Shown: positions 10,801 through 22,700 of the stretch, one piece after another | Layout: every line of letters begins with the position of its first letter | Position numbering within the stretch: position 1 is the first letter of the stretch | Assembly (NCBI GenBank): GCA_949825025.1 | Contig: OX463788.1 | Span: 19,464,799-19,528,798, forward strand | Direction of reading: 5' to 3' | Length of the DNA stretch: 64,000 nucleotides | From: Siphlonurus alternatus | Lineage: Eukaryota; Arthropoda; Insecta; Ephemeroptera; Siphlonuridae | The notes under the pieces: generated by a model | What the model was told of the DNA's origin: nothing | Database searches by the model: none | What the model saw: the letters and a program-made list of their open reading frames with translations, nothing else | Program-made: the position numbers and the translations under genes

Positions 10801-11679
10801 TAATGTTATGACATATATTGCAATCCCTCTATAAGGATGATGCAAAACACGAACCCTTATTTTACAATTGGTTTGAGTTGAAGATGATGCTACTGTCATT
10901 ATCTGACAATGAGAGCAAATGATAATAAATAATAGTAAGATAATATTATAATAATTATGCTGTATGATTTACATAACGTTCTAATAAGTAGATCTTTTGG
11001 AACAATGCAAATTTCTCTGAAATTTCAGACACTCTCATATATATTGCAAGTGATACACTGCATAATTCTACTTCAATTAAAAAAATCACATTAATTAAAT
11101 TACAACGCTATCAATTTGTCTTATGTTTATACCTGCATGGTGCTTTATCAAAGCAGTCACTAACTTGTTCATTTAAAATTTAAATATATAACAACATTAA
11201 CAACATATTACAACTTTATAACTAATTTTGTGTTTTCTTTCATGCTTCTTTATGAAACATTCAAGCCATACAAGTATCTCTTTCAAGTATTTTAAGTACA
11301 AAAAGAAAATAGAAACAGACAGTAAAAATTTTTAATAGCTCTAGGCCGACTTGCAATTTGTATTCCGCTATTTTTAACACCCTGCAGTACAGGCAACTGC
11401 TTGAGCTGTGCTGCTTGCGTTGTAGTCTATCTTGTAGGGGCTTCCGTAACATATGGAAGGCTAATATAATATTAGTCTTTTATTAAACACAAAAAGTGTA
11501 CATACAACATAGTATTATAAATATATATTCATTATAAATTAACACTGTTATAGAACACATAAAACACACATACAAACTATATATAATAGTTACAGAATAA
11601 TAGAGAATAATAATAAAAGAATATAAAATAAAATAACAGATGATATTAACAGCCTGTTATATCATAATATTAATATAGA

Positions 11680-13312
11680 CTATATGAAGTCTCCCTTGGC
11701 ATAATCGCTGATAGGTTTAATTCTAGATTTACAGATATTTAAATGATATTGGCTACAATATTCATTACATAATTTACATACACAGGATTGTTCAGCTTTA
11801 TGATAACCAGATGATTTACAGATTAGGTGATGGAAGCCATGAACAGCTTGGCGAGTTAAGACATTTCTAACATTGGATCTATCCAATTGGGGCAGACACC
11901 AATGTTTACATGTCATAGCATGTGCTGTAAAACTCAGGATTAATATCCTGAGCTTTTTGATTCCTGACAGCTAGAAAATTGGAATATTGATCTGTCATTG
12001 GAAGTTTAAACATTTCTTCGATTTCTGTAATAAAATAATTGGAATCTATCAGTTTATAGGCCAGTCTAGTTTCGGTAAATTTTGACATACACAATAGTCT
12101 TTTAACAAACATAGCTTTTACTGATTCTAATTTATCAAAATCGGATACAGATAAATGAGGCCATACGATTTCAATACCATAAGTGGCCACAGGGGCGACT
12201 TTTAAATTGAATAGTTTGAGCCCTGTTTTGACGGATAGACCAGACAGACCTGAGATAGTGTACATAGCGGTGATAGCATTCTTACATCTTTCTGTTATAT
12301 GTTTAGAAAAAGAGAGCCCTGTCATTTGAAGTACTATGCCGAGATATTTAAATGAATTTAGGAATTCAATCTTTTGACCGTCACAATAAATTTCATCGTT
12401 TTTGCACAGCGGTCAGCCTCTTCTAAACTTTACAACCTTGGTTTTCTCTGTGTTAATTTCTAGACCATTTGTTTTGGCCCAGATAGATAGATTATTTAGC
12501 GCTTTTTGTAGCTTGACTTTGCTCTTTGAAATAATAGCAAGATCATCTGCATATAAATTTAGTAAGACTTGATCATTTTCATTTTCACAGTTTATATCTT
12601 TTGTAATCTCGGTTATATCTGCAGTAAAAAGATTGTAAAGGAGAGAGCTGCTCGGGTCTCCTTGCAAAACTCCGTTAGATTGAATAATATTACTAGAACA
12701 TGATAAGCGATCTTGAACGCATACATAATTGATATTTAGAATAACAGCTAAGATATTCAAAATTTCAGAAGGAATTACTTTAAGTGACTTTAGCTTTTCA
12801 ATGAGCAAATTCCTATTGACTGAATCAAAAGCTTTTCTGAAGTCTACAAAAGCAATGTATAAATGACCCTTTGGCTTTTCCAGTGCTAATTTAATTTGAT
12901 TATGTACTGTGGATACAGCTTGTATTGTGGAGCGTCGTAAGCCGTATTGCTCTTTTGGAATAAGATAGTGGGATATATGGAATCAAAAAGCCTGTTTGCA
13001 ATTAATCTCGAGAAGAGTTTGTACATGGTATCACCATGGATAATACCTCTGTATATGAGTCGGGTGTCGGGTGACATAATATTACCCTTCCCTTTGTATA
13101 ATACCATTAGGTAGGCGATCCGCCACAATTCCGGAATTGTAGCCGTTTCAATACAAAGATTAAGCATGTTGGTGATTGTTGGGGTTAACGACTTGCTTAC
13201 TAGCTTCAAATGTTCATTTGTAATAAAATCTGGGCCCGAAGCTTTAATGTTTTTTAGGCTTTGCATGCAATTATAAACTTCAAATTCACTAAGAGGAGAA
13301 AAATTTGAGTTA
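11680..13312 (-). pseudogene. Non-LTR retrotransposon reverse transcriptase pseudogene
   Basis: Minus-strand translation gives consecutive RT blocks: LKNIKASGPDFITNEHLK, ELWRIAYLMVLYKGKG and the YRGIIHGDTMYKLFSRLIANRL block; then QYGLRRSTIQAV, FVDFRKAFDSVNR (motif A), NGVLQGDPSSSLLYNLF (motif B), LYADDLAI (motif C), FKYLGI and a thumb-like region. A Cys/His cluster (CVCKLCNEYC...H...C) lies at the C terminus. The copy is broken by a frameshift near 12965, an in-frame TGA at 12413-12411 and a frameshift near 11915. It is cut at its 5' side by the (TATAA)n tract at 13325. No endonuclease domain is left. Confidence 0.85.
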
Positions 13313-13324
13313 CACTTATACTTA

Positions 13325-13416
13325 TTATAATATAATATAATATAATATAATATAATATAATATAATATAATATAATATAATATAATATAATATAATATAA
13401 TATAATATAATATAAT
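13325..13416. repeat. (TATAA)n pentanucleotide microsatellite
   Basis: About 18 uninterrupted copies of TATAA, abutting the broken 5' end of the minus-strand RT pseudogene. Confidence 0.95.
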
Positions 13417-14383
<967 letters not shown>

Positions 14384-14474
14384 ACATTATGCTGCATTAA
14401 CTTCCTAAAATTTTGGGGTATCTAAAATATATTTTAAAATGAAGAATGTGTTGAATATTTTTAAAATTACCATA

Positions 14475-16089
14475 TTTATTGACCACATAAACAGTCATCA
14501 TACCAACTTAAATTACACAATTTTATATCAAAAAACACAACAGAGTAAACAGATAAACAGCATTGTAACCCCCTAAAAAACCATTTAACACAATCAGACT
14601 GGCTATTTACAAAAAAAAATATATATATGTATGTACATACATATATTAAAGGTTCATTTAGTTTCAGAAAAAATGAATTGAACCTTGTTAAATAAATTTG
14701 CAAGACATGAAAAACTAACTTTCAAGTTTGCTAAAGGTGGGAGTTTAAAAATCTGAAAAATGAATAACATTGACTTTTCAGATTTTTGTAAAAAAACACA
14801 TCATCATTCAATTAAAAATAATTAAATAACAAGGTTACAGTTAGAAAAACTTAACTCTTTTTCACAGAAAAAAGGAAAAATAAAATTTGAAATATATTTC
14901 AAATTAAAGAGAGGTGAAAATAAATGAAAAGTTCCATGCAAAAGATTTAATAGACAGATTTTTTTTATAAGTTAATGGGACCTTTTAACAAAACTGATGA
15001 GACCAAATACTTAAAAAATTGCACCACTGGTAATAGTTATCATAATAATTTATTAACTGTTTTGTTAAAAAGTAGTTAAAACATGCAAGACAAGTACGGT
15101 ACATTATTATGGTCCTGAAAAGGGAACTTGTGCTCCAAGGTTCCCTTTCTTTAAACGCCTACAAACCATTAAAATTTGCATACCTTTGATTTTGTACAGT
15201 ATTTTTGTACCTTTCAGCAAAAACTGGCCATTTAATCCAGTCCAATTTAAAAAGTATACAAAGTTTATGATTTTCCGTAGGACCACCAAGTGAAACATGA
15301 CAGCTAGGAGTAGAAAAGTGAAGATATAGAAAACACTACAGCTTAACAGTTATCACAAAAGAATTAACATGAATTACATTTTTTTTATTTTTTTTTTAAA
15401 TGATTTTCAATTTTTTTATAAAAAACTTCACAAAACAAAGTTATATTATATTAATATTAGGCTTAAAATATATTTTTCTAATCTACACAGACTTTTCATA
15501 AATTTGAAAAAATAAAAGGTTTCGTTCAAACATTAATTAATGAAGCCAAAAATTGCAAGGAAACCTCTTATAATTTTCAAAAAGACAGCAAATTAAAATA
15601 AATAATTTGGTTTTTTTAAATCCCCTCTGCGACATACATATTTACACCTTATATTCTAATTTTTAAAACCAAAATATTCCTTTTTTTGGTTTTTAGTCGA
15701 AGATAGTAGTAAAAATTTGAGTTTTTTAACTCAAAAGAAAAAATACATTGCACTTCATTTGGTTCCTAAACCAAAGTTCTTTCTGTCCCTTAAAGAAATA
15801 AAATAAAACAACAATAAAAAAAAACTATGGTCCGTATTTGGATGGTGGGGACAGATTTGTACGCTAATGTTTAAAAGTCTCTTGGTCAAAAAAGCTAACC
15901 ATACTTATATGGTTCATACCTTTTCACTGTTTTAATAACAAAAAACAATGTTGTTGTTGTTTTTCTTGTTATGTGGCACATGAATAAAAAAAATCGAAAT
16001 TTATATGACTTTGTACAAATGCAAGAAGAAAAGAAAGTCACTGGGATTTTTTTGAAGAGTGATGTAAAAAATTTGTACACACCAAAGTT
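14475..16089 (-). other. E75: Probable E75 3' untranslated region with candidate poly(A) signal
   Basis: Downstream of the stop codon the minus strand is uninterrupted, low-complexity U/A-rich sequence with no coding pattern and no recognisable transposon. A clear AATAAA (minus strand, 14480-14475, context GTCAATAAATATGG) about 1.6 kb after the stop is the best candidate cleavage signal, just before the (TA)n tract. Other AATAAA-like words occur nearer (around 15.05 and 15.38 kb), so shorter forms are possible. E75 mRNAs in other arthropods often have long 3'UTRs. Confidence 0.5.
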
Positions 16090-17244
16090 TTACATTTTAA
16101 TGGACAAATTCAATGGCTGAGATTCCGTCAGAGTCTTGCTGCTCATGATGACCGAGGTGTGGCCAGGCCAGGTGGTGACTGGTGCCGGTGCTGGTGCAAG
16201 AGGCGCTGCTTGTGCCACTGGAGCAGGCTCTGCCATGATGTAGTTTTGGATCACCTCTGCCTGTTTTAGCTGTTCTGCAGTCAGCTTGGGTGACTCAGCT
16301 AGGGAGCGCGCTAGCATAGAGTGTGTGGCGCTCAGGCTTGGCTTGAAGCTGCCTCCACATTCCTCGCCTGGAATGGGGCGTCGGAACTTCTTGTGGGGTT
16401 TGTATGCAGCCTCCATGAGAGAGTTTGTGTCATACAGTGGTGGAGCTTGTAGCACACGCTTCAATACTGGCATATCTTCAGGGAATGCAGCAGGCTCTTC
16501 TGTGACATCAACACAAGATCTGGGTGAACTACAGACTGAAGTTTCGGAAAACTTGTCAAGTTTCTCAGTGCCTGACTCGATTCCAGAGTCACTAGGAGGG
16601 GACTCAATCTTGCGAACGTATTTAGCATTTGGTTCATATAAGCTTGCATTGGAACTTCTTCGCTTTAAACAAGCTTTTTCTGGACAGCCCTCGTCAGATG
16701 GTGGGCTTTCAACTTTAACATCATAATTTGGTGTGTTTCGATGTGGGCATTGTTGGTAGCTTTCTGTCGAGTATGGGCTCATCTCATCTGATGATGGTGC
16801 AGTACTGGCGGGAACACTGGATTCAACAGAACTGCTTGAGGATGACTCTTGGCTTGCCCAGTTGTCTTGTTCCGTCATTTTGAATGCCAGCAGCTTCTCG
16901 GAGTGCAGGGTATTAAGGGTGCGCAAATCAGGCACCTTGGCATACAGCTGGTCCAGGATGGCTGGGGCGTTCTCGCCATGGTTCTCCGATACCAGCCGCT
17001 GTAGAGCACCACGCAGACGGCGGTGCATGCGCTCCACGAACTCCACATTACGTAGGCCAGGACGGTCGGGGGCAATGACTACCACCGAGCAGAATAGGCC
17101 CACCTCAGCGTCACTCAGTCCCAGGCCGTTGAGACGCTCAGCAAAGTCAAACATCGAGTCCACCAGGAAACGAGCATTGGAGGCCGAGAGGCGAGCAGAG
17201 TCCCGTGATAGAACCTGGCCGTTGAGGCATACCAGGCGACCAGT
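16090..17244 (-). CDS. E75: E75 last coding exon: ligand-binding domain end and F domain
   Basis: The exon starts after TTGCTTGCAG at 17244 and runs 384 codons to TAA at 16092-16090. Residues 266-390 of the 649-aa isoform finish the LBD: CLNGQV, NARFLVDSMFDFAERLN, LSDAEVGLFC, APDRPGLRN, VPDLRTLNTLHSEKLLAFKM. His 379 (codon at 16905-16903) sits in TLHSEKLLAF, aligning with the axial heme-ligand His of REV-ERB and E75. There is no AF-2 helix of the usual activating type, in line with a repressor. The F domain (about 390-649) is Ser/Pro-rich, with two ESPPSD motifs (444-449, 479-484), the conserved E75 block DMPVLKRVLQAPPLYDTNSL (from 522) and a C terminus QPLNLSIKM. PLNLS is also at the end of Drosophila E75 and resembles CtBP co-repressor motifs (inference). 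This F domain is much shorter than Drosophila's and lacks long Gln runs. Confidence 0.97.
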   Translation of the reverse strand, partial: TGRLVCLNGQVLSRDSARLSASNARFLVDSMFDFAERLNGLGLSDAEVGLFCSVVVIAPDRPGLRNVEFVERMHRRLRGALQRLVSENHGENAPAILDQLYAKVPDLRTLNTLHSEKLLAFKMTEQDNWASQESSSSSSVESSVPASTAPSSDEMSPYSTESYQQCPHRNTPNYDVKVESPPSDEGCPEKACLKRRSSNASLYEPNAKYVRKIESPPSDSGIESGTEKLDKFSETSVCSSPRSCVDVTEEPAAFPEDMPVLKRVLQAPPLYDTNSLMEAAYKPHKKFRRPIPGEECGGSFKPSLSATHSMLARSLAESPKLTAEQLKQAEVIQNYIMAEPAPVAQAAPLAPAPAPVTTWPGHTSVIMSSKTLTESQPLNLSIKM

Positions 17245-17661
17245 CTGCAAGCAACATCAATTCATTAGGCATTGTTTCTTATATACAAGGAGGCCTCATT
17301 ATATCTCTGACTTGACCTAAGGTACTGCAAGTAGCTGCTTACAAACTAATCAGAAAAATTCAATAGTAAATTTTTAAATATCCAGCTTCTTGATTATCTA
17401 ATATTAAACATGTTAAGTAAAATAATAACTACAAAATGAATAAAAACTATTTTCTGAATACTATTATTTTTGCTGACTTATGGTAGTTACGGTACTGCCT
17501 TGCAGCCAAATTATTACAATTAGTCCAGCCATGATGCCACTTGTTGATGAGGTTCATCTGCTCAGACAGTTGCTAGTGAGCCTCATGTCAAAGTGGCTGA
17601 CCGACCTTGTGCCGAGAGGCTGCACAGGCTTGAAGACAAATAAGGGTTCGCTGATTCTTAC
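17245..17661 (-). other. E75 intron within the LBD
   Basis: This 417-bp intron is bounded by GTAAGA (17661 side) and TTGCTTGCAG (17245 side) on the minus strand. It is AT-rich and I see no repeat or regulatory motif in it. It is the shortest intron between common exons. Confidence 0.9.
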
Positions 17662-17880
17662 CTGGGCATCAAACATCGCAGCAAGGCGCAGAAGAAGCAC
17701 CTCGAAGACGCCTGCTTTCAGCAGTGTCACTTGATCGGCCTGGGCCAGCAGAGCAAAGCCTGGCAGGCGCTTGGCAAACTGCACCACGCCACGGATGGCA
17801 GGCGAGAAGCGAGCAGAGAAGTCCTGGAGGGCCTCCTGGGCACCAGTTAGGGGTGCCGCGTGCGGGTTCAGAGGACATGC
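17662..17880 (-). CDS. E75: E75 common exon: ligand-binding domain, first part
   Basis: The exon begins after TTACAG with GCA TGT CCT and ends CAG|GTAAGA; 219 bp, phase 0 both sides, 73 residues from ACPLNPHAAPL to LLRLAAMFDAQ. It holds the nuclear-receptor signature region FSPAIRGVVQFAKRLPGF followed by LLAQADQVTLLKAGVFEVLL, which corresponds to LBD helices 3-5. The Cys of ACPLNP is conserved in E75 and lies in a part of the LBD implicated in heme binding in this family, although the exact ligand residue cannot be settled here. Asp/Gln and Lys positions of the classic helix 3-4 co-regulator groove are present. Confidence 0.97.
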
Positions 17881-20800
17881 CTGTAATACAAACACGTCAG
17901 TCAATGAGCCAAAGCAATAAGCAACCAGCTCGTGACATACATGTGGCAAGAATTCAACTTATGTTTATATAATAACCAAATATGAATAATGAAGCATCAG
18001 ACACTTCGTACTATATTTTCACTTCCAGATTGCTTAGATTTAGTTCATTGATTTCATTACCTAATTTTACGACAGTACCGGTAGCGATTTCTAGAAAAAT
18101 AAATACAATATCTAAAACATTTGATAAGATTACTTGATTTAACATTGCTAAACTTGGCATTGCAGCATATTATGATTTATTTCTGCGGCTCGGACGCGGC
18201 AGAGGACAAATAAATAATGCGTGGTGGACATCACCGGCTGCCGCCACCACCGCGCGACCTTGGCCATCTGCCTGACGTCATGCGGCCTTGTGTGCTCACT
18301 GCCGGCTGCCAGTCCGCCCTCCACCCGCTTTGTTGCGAGCTGTGAGGAGCTGATGGGCGCGAGCCACTCGCCACAGGCTGTGGGCCTCCCTGTCTGTACT
18401 TATGGCTACAAGGCTACAACTCACTCTCGAGCAGAAAGAAGCCAAATGCAACGAGAAATTTAAAGAGAAAATGCAGGAAAACTTTCTTCATTATACCATT
18501 GAAATATTTTAAAATTAATTTTTCACAAGGCATCGCAAGTATTTCTTAATATTTTGTCTAATAACGCTAATGTTTATTTTATTTGTTAATATTTTTCTAA
18601 TATAGTATACAATAATAACGGCTGAGGGCAGAGTTTTGAGTGGGTAAATGGAATATAGAAAAATATGTTACGAGGAGTTATCTGAGTGTACCACTATATT
18701 ATATATCGCGGTCAAATAATATATTACGAGCAAGCAAAAAGAAAAGAGAATCTGATGATAAGAACTTCCCGCGACTGCGCGCCACAGACATCTCTCCAAA
18801 CTTGCACAATGTTGGCACTACTATAACCTTGAAAAGCTCAAGGTTTCTTCTAAAATTACGTAAGACGGGGAGGTAAGTGAAAAAAATGGCGCACACGTCG
18901 CCGAGTTCGTCCTACGATGCCCTTTCTGAATCACGGTAGAGCCACGCGCGCCACGACCTTGTGGCACCTCCGCAGACATTGCAAACTCCGAGCTGTTCGC
19001 TCTATGGCGAAAATAACGCGCGAGCTAGATAACTAGAGAAAACCAAGGGGGAGGGGGGATAGCTACATCTCATCATAGTCGGCGGTGGTTGGGGCTAAAT
19101 GTACTGGCTGCTAGCGGTGGCCTCGACTCTGACCTTCCTTGCTCCGCTGTTTAGCTTTACCCAGGCGGGCGGGCGCGCGCTCGCTTAACAAACTGGTGCT
19201 CGCAAAACCTCAGCACCAGCGCCACCGGAATAATCGATTGCAAAATTGCGCGCTCTAAAAGTAGGACCGTGGGTGTAAGGAACTATATGGACGGTAAAAG
19301 CTAGTTACCATGTCAATACCAGTCTAATTACAACGATTTAAGAACTCAAGAAGTTGCGTTGTAAGAATTATGAGAATGGATATCAAACTGCAAAGCATAC
19401 CGGTTAAGTTGTTAAGAACACTCATCGTTATCTCCAGCCAACGGTACAGCACTGTGCACGATCTCGATCGGGTGTCGCTAAAAGTGTGTGCTGTCAAGCT
19501 TCTCTCGAGTCCATTCAAATATCCACGTGACGTGTCAAATCACGTGTCTTCGCAAAACTAATTGCTCCGAATTTCCCACAAAGCGTCACGTGTTAAAAGG
19601 TCCACGTGATGACCTTGGAGCCTTATTTGACCTTGACTCGGGGGCAGTCAATATCACGTCGCCCCGCCTCATGGCAGCTCGACCTCTCTAGGCCACGCCC
19701 ACCAGCGCCGTAGCCGCGCAATGACGCACGTACACTTGCCGCACCAACCCAGCAAACTTTATCTGCAGTGGAAATAATTTTGCTCGCCCTTACTCTTCAG
19801 TGCAATACCACTATGGTATTTTACGCGGAAGTTGGTTGGAAAAAATCTACATTTTAAAATTCAAATAAAACTTGGTTGGCAAAGCAAAAGGCCAAGGTTT
19901 TATATAGCAACGTAAAACTGGTGATTATTCCTCCACGCAAGCGCTCTTTCCCCAGATTTTTCACAAACTTTTAAAATATTGATTTATTGTAATGAACACA
20001 ATGTTACACCACGGCAATAAGTTGAATAAACAAAGTGAACTTAAATTTACCAATACCTTTTAATATTGATTTTTGAATTCTCCATTCCAAGTCTTGCATT
20101 TTATACTGCGATGATTCGGGTCATTAGGGCGGTAACGCATTATTATGTGTCGAAAAAATATATAATTTTCTTGCGTATATTATAAAAGTAGCAAGCTGGG
20201 TAGGTAGCGCATGAAGGCAGCAGCACAAACGTCCGGACGCCCGATCTATATCGACCATGGCCGGCCAAGGTCCTGTGACGTCATGGCCAGACCAATGACG
20301 TCACAGCACGTGGGCAACCTTGGAGGCTGGGTGCTGCTGCGGCACAGAGCTTTGCAGCAGGCAAGCAGAGCTGCTACCGCGCAGCAAGCGCCGGAGATGA
20401 GCAAAGGTCACGGGGAGATGAGCTACGGGGGGGCGGGCTGCGGTGAAATGTGCCATACATCGCCGCCTCTATGCCACAGCTCGCTCGCACGTAGCATGCA
20501 AGCAAGCCTCCGATAGTCGAGACCAATATATTTCGAGGGCTCGTACAGAGGTCAAACGAGAACGGAAAACGCATTCGCACTGCCGTTTCCTAGATCGCGA
20601 GTCAGAGTCAAGGATATTCAAACGTGCAATCAAAATCAAAGTAATAGATTTAAATTAATACTCCAGTGTCGTAAGGAACAAGTATTGTTCAATAACTATG
20701 AACTGCATGCAAATGAAGTTAATTTTTTTATTTTGAAAAATGGAAGTCGTAAGAACATTAGAGTTTGATGTTCTATGTATAATTCTTTAGTATTATGATT

Positions 20801-21127
20801 TAATTAAATTTATTGATGCATTGACTTCGGGTCTGCGGACCAAGCAGTCATTGCCCGTAAATCTTTAGTATTATGAAGTCAAAGTTCAGATCGCTTGATA
20901 GCAACTCTTTGCCACTTAAACATTGCTGACTGCTGTCATAATAAAGCCTGAATAAATATTGCACCCTTAACCACCAAGTTAATTAAACTTGTGGATACTT
21001 GCTTTAACTACTCCATGCAGCATGAAGGATATTATATAAACATAAGATTGCATACAATGACCACATTTACTTGCCACACTTGTATTCAATTAGTCATGTA
21101 AGCACGAGGGGATGGCGGGACACTTAC
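17881..21127 (-). other. E75 intron between hinge and LBD exons, with GC-rich islands
   Basis: The 3.2-kb intron alternates AT-rich stretches with CpG-containing islands near 18180-18460, 18880-19270, 19480-19800 and 20200-20600. It holds the E-box and FTZ-F1-type cluster at 19524-19636, another FTZ-F1-type site at 18255-18263, and TGACGTCA palindromes at 18273, 20276 and 20296. No open frame in the islands looks protein-coding. Its island structure suggests an intronic enhancer or an unrecognised promoter. Confidence 0.6.
19524..19636. promoter_or_regulatory. Candidate enhancer: four CACGTG E-boxes plus two FTZ-F1-type half-sites
   Basis: CACGTG occurs at 19524, 19541, 19587 and 19603. Immediately adjacent, on the minus strand, are CCAAGGTCA (19618-19610) and TCAAGGTCA (19636-19628), both perfect matches to YCAAGGYCR, the extended half-site bound by FTZ-F1/SF-1-class monomeric receptors. 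E75 and FTZ-F1 act in the same ecdysone cascade in insects. CACGTG is bound by several bHLH families, so no single factor can be named. Confidence 0.5.
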
Positions 21128-21366
21128 CAGCGTTGAGGGGGCGCAGAAGCTGGGATTGTCGCGTGCCTGCTGCAACACGGGCCGAATCTTGTCTTGTGTG
21201 AAGTCGCACGTCTCGAGGTGCGCGCGCACCACGGTGGCCAATAGACGACCCTCGTCCTCCAACTCGGCGGCCACGGCACGCTCGTGAGAGCGGGAGCTCG
21301 AGCTCTGTTGCATGGCGGCCAGAATACGTGCCTTTTCCCTCTTCGGCACTCGTCCAAATCGCACGG
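21128..21366 (-). CDS. E75: E75 common exon: hinge (D region) and start of ligand-binding domain
   Basis: Acceptor TGTTGCAG|CC and donor CTG|GTAAGT bound a 239-bp exon, phase 1 in and phase 0 out. It encodes VRFGRVPKREKARILAAMQQ, a Ser-rich linker, then the conserved ELEDEGRLLATVVRAHLETC and RDNPSF. VRFGRVPKREKARILAAMQ is the C-terminal extension and hinge diagnostic of E75/REV-ERB receptors; its basic residues contact the A/T-rich 5' extension of the response element in REV-ERB. The helix with AHLETC starts the LBD. The exon is strikingly GC-rich beside its AT-rich introns. Either the finger 2 exon (giving Ala-Val) or the D first exon (giving Pro-Val) precedes it. Confidence 0.97.
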
Positions 21367-22275
21367 CTGCAACATAAGACATAAGTACGTCAAGCACCGT
21401 CACGTCACCCTCGACCGACCGCGACTTCAACGTGCCACGCAGAAGTTTGCACCAGGGAACTTTGATAAACTGAACACAGGAACGTATTATAGAGGTCAGA
21501 GTCGGGTTCACGGAGTGCAGGGAGAGTGAGTGTGAGAGAGAAAGTGCTTGAGATGCACTTGATCACAGCCATGCTCCGGCAAAATTGAGGTTAACAGAGA
21601 TGAAAAGTGTTCGGACTTGCGGAGGGCGGCTCTGCAGTGTTGGAGAAAGTAGTATAGGCACTAGGCAATATCAAGCAGGTATAGCCAGATCAAAGCCCTG
21701 CCTGCTTGCTGCGCTCCACTGAAATACTTTTCCTCACAACTTTCGCTATGACCCCACGCGATCACTGGCCTCATTAACGGTCACTCAGTGTTGCTCTGCA
21801 CCACAACAATACAAAACACACAGCAACCATTACCACCAATTAATCAACTTTAAAAAATTTCACTCAATATCCCGAACTATGGATTGAAATAAATCTGTTA
21901 ATCTGAACAAGATACTGATTTGATACAGATAACTGACGCAGTATGATACATTAGAAACAGTTCAAGCCGTTCATTGCAACGTTGTAATTTGTACATGTTA
22001 CATAGACATTCTGTATGAAGTGACGATTCCTCATATTTATATATAATAATACAACATGGGGCAATAAAAGCAGCATTAAAAATGAGGAAGTTTGACTTCA
22101 AAACTACAGGTTTAAGGAGCTTCAAAACCAAGAAATTAAATTAAGTAATGCACTTCGTCAAACGGTAAAATGACAAGTATCATATGCATAACTATAACGT
22201 CTATAACACATTGATATAAAAGCAAACTATTATATTAAAATAGAAAAAATAACTCTAATAAAGAAAAGTACTTAC

Positions 22276-22345
22276 GGGCATTGTGATAAGAATACCCTCC
22301 AGACAAAATGCCTTTCAAAATAGGAAGTTTATTCTCCATGTCCAT
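22276..22345 (-). CDS. E75: E75D-like alternative first coding exon (isoform without DNA-binding domain, 560 aa product)
   Basis: On the minus strand ATG at 22345 opens 23 codons (MDMENKLPILKGILSGG then YSYHNA) plus one C, then C|GTAAGTAC, a strong donor. In phase 1 it joins the hinge exon to read YHNA-P-VRFGRVPKREKAR. PILKGIL, the YHNAP junction and VRFGRV match my memory of the E75D N terminus of insects and related crustacean isoforms, so I regard this as an ortholog of that exon. Because it lies downstream of both zinc-finger exons, the 560-aa product has hinge, LBD and F domain but no DNA-binding domain. It could bind heme and partner receptors without contacting DNA. A second in-frame Met is codon 3. 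The start codon overlaps one end of a 24-bp tandem duplication (22344-22391). A TCATTC initiator-like site lies near 22616. Confidence 0.88.
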
Positions 22346-22391
22346 TAGGGTTGGTGAAGCAAGCCCAATTAGGGTTGGTGAAGCAAGCCCA
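22344..22391. repeat. 24-bp perfect tandem duplication at the E75D start
   Basis: Two identical 24-bp units, 22344-22367 and 22368-22391, lie head to tail. On the minus strand they form the last part of the 5'UTR of the E75D exon, and the gene-proximal unit ends within its ATG. In the distal unit the base after the unit prevents a second ATG. The identity of the copies suggests a recent slippage event. Confidence 0.9.
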
Positions 22392-22589
22392 AAAGTGAAG
22401 AACTAATAGCACAAAAGCACGTTAAGTTATATATAAATATATAACTGGTAACCACTTTGATGATCGAGTTAATGTATGTACCAACTATATTAATAAATGT
22501 AATAATAGACGATCACTGTTAACAGCACAGAAGAAAGCAAAACTGAGGCAAAACTAGCATTATTCCACGAGCTACGCTTTGCTACACCT

Positions 22590-22700
22590 TCACTCACGAG
22601 CAGATTTCACTCGAATGAAAATAGCGCGCCTGGTGGTAGAGCTACCAACCTAACGCCAGTTAGGGACAAAAACGCCATTTCCTACTTTCCATCAACCACC
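22590..22700 (-). promoter_or_regulatory. Possible E75D core promoter
   Basis: About 270 bp upstream of the E75D ATG, the minus strand has TCATTC (22618-22613), which fits the arthropod initiator TCAKTY with +1 at 22616. AGGTGT follows at +28 to +33, matching the downstream promoter element at five of six positions. The surroundings are locally CpG-rich, and no TATA box is seen. Such short motifs occur by chance. Confidence 0.3.

Noticed and set aside
16286..16726. 146-codon plus-strand open frame
   Set aside because: It is the antisense shadow of the last E75 exon.
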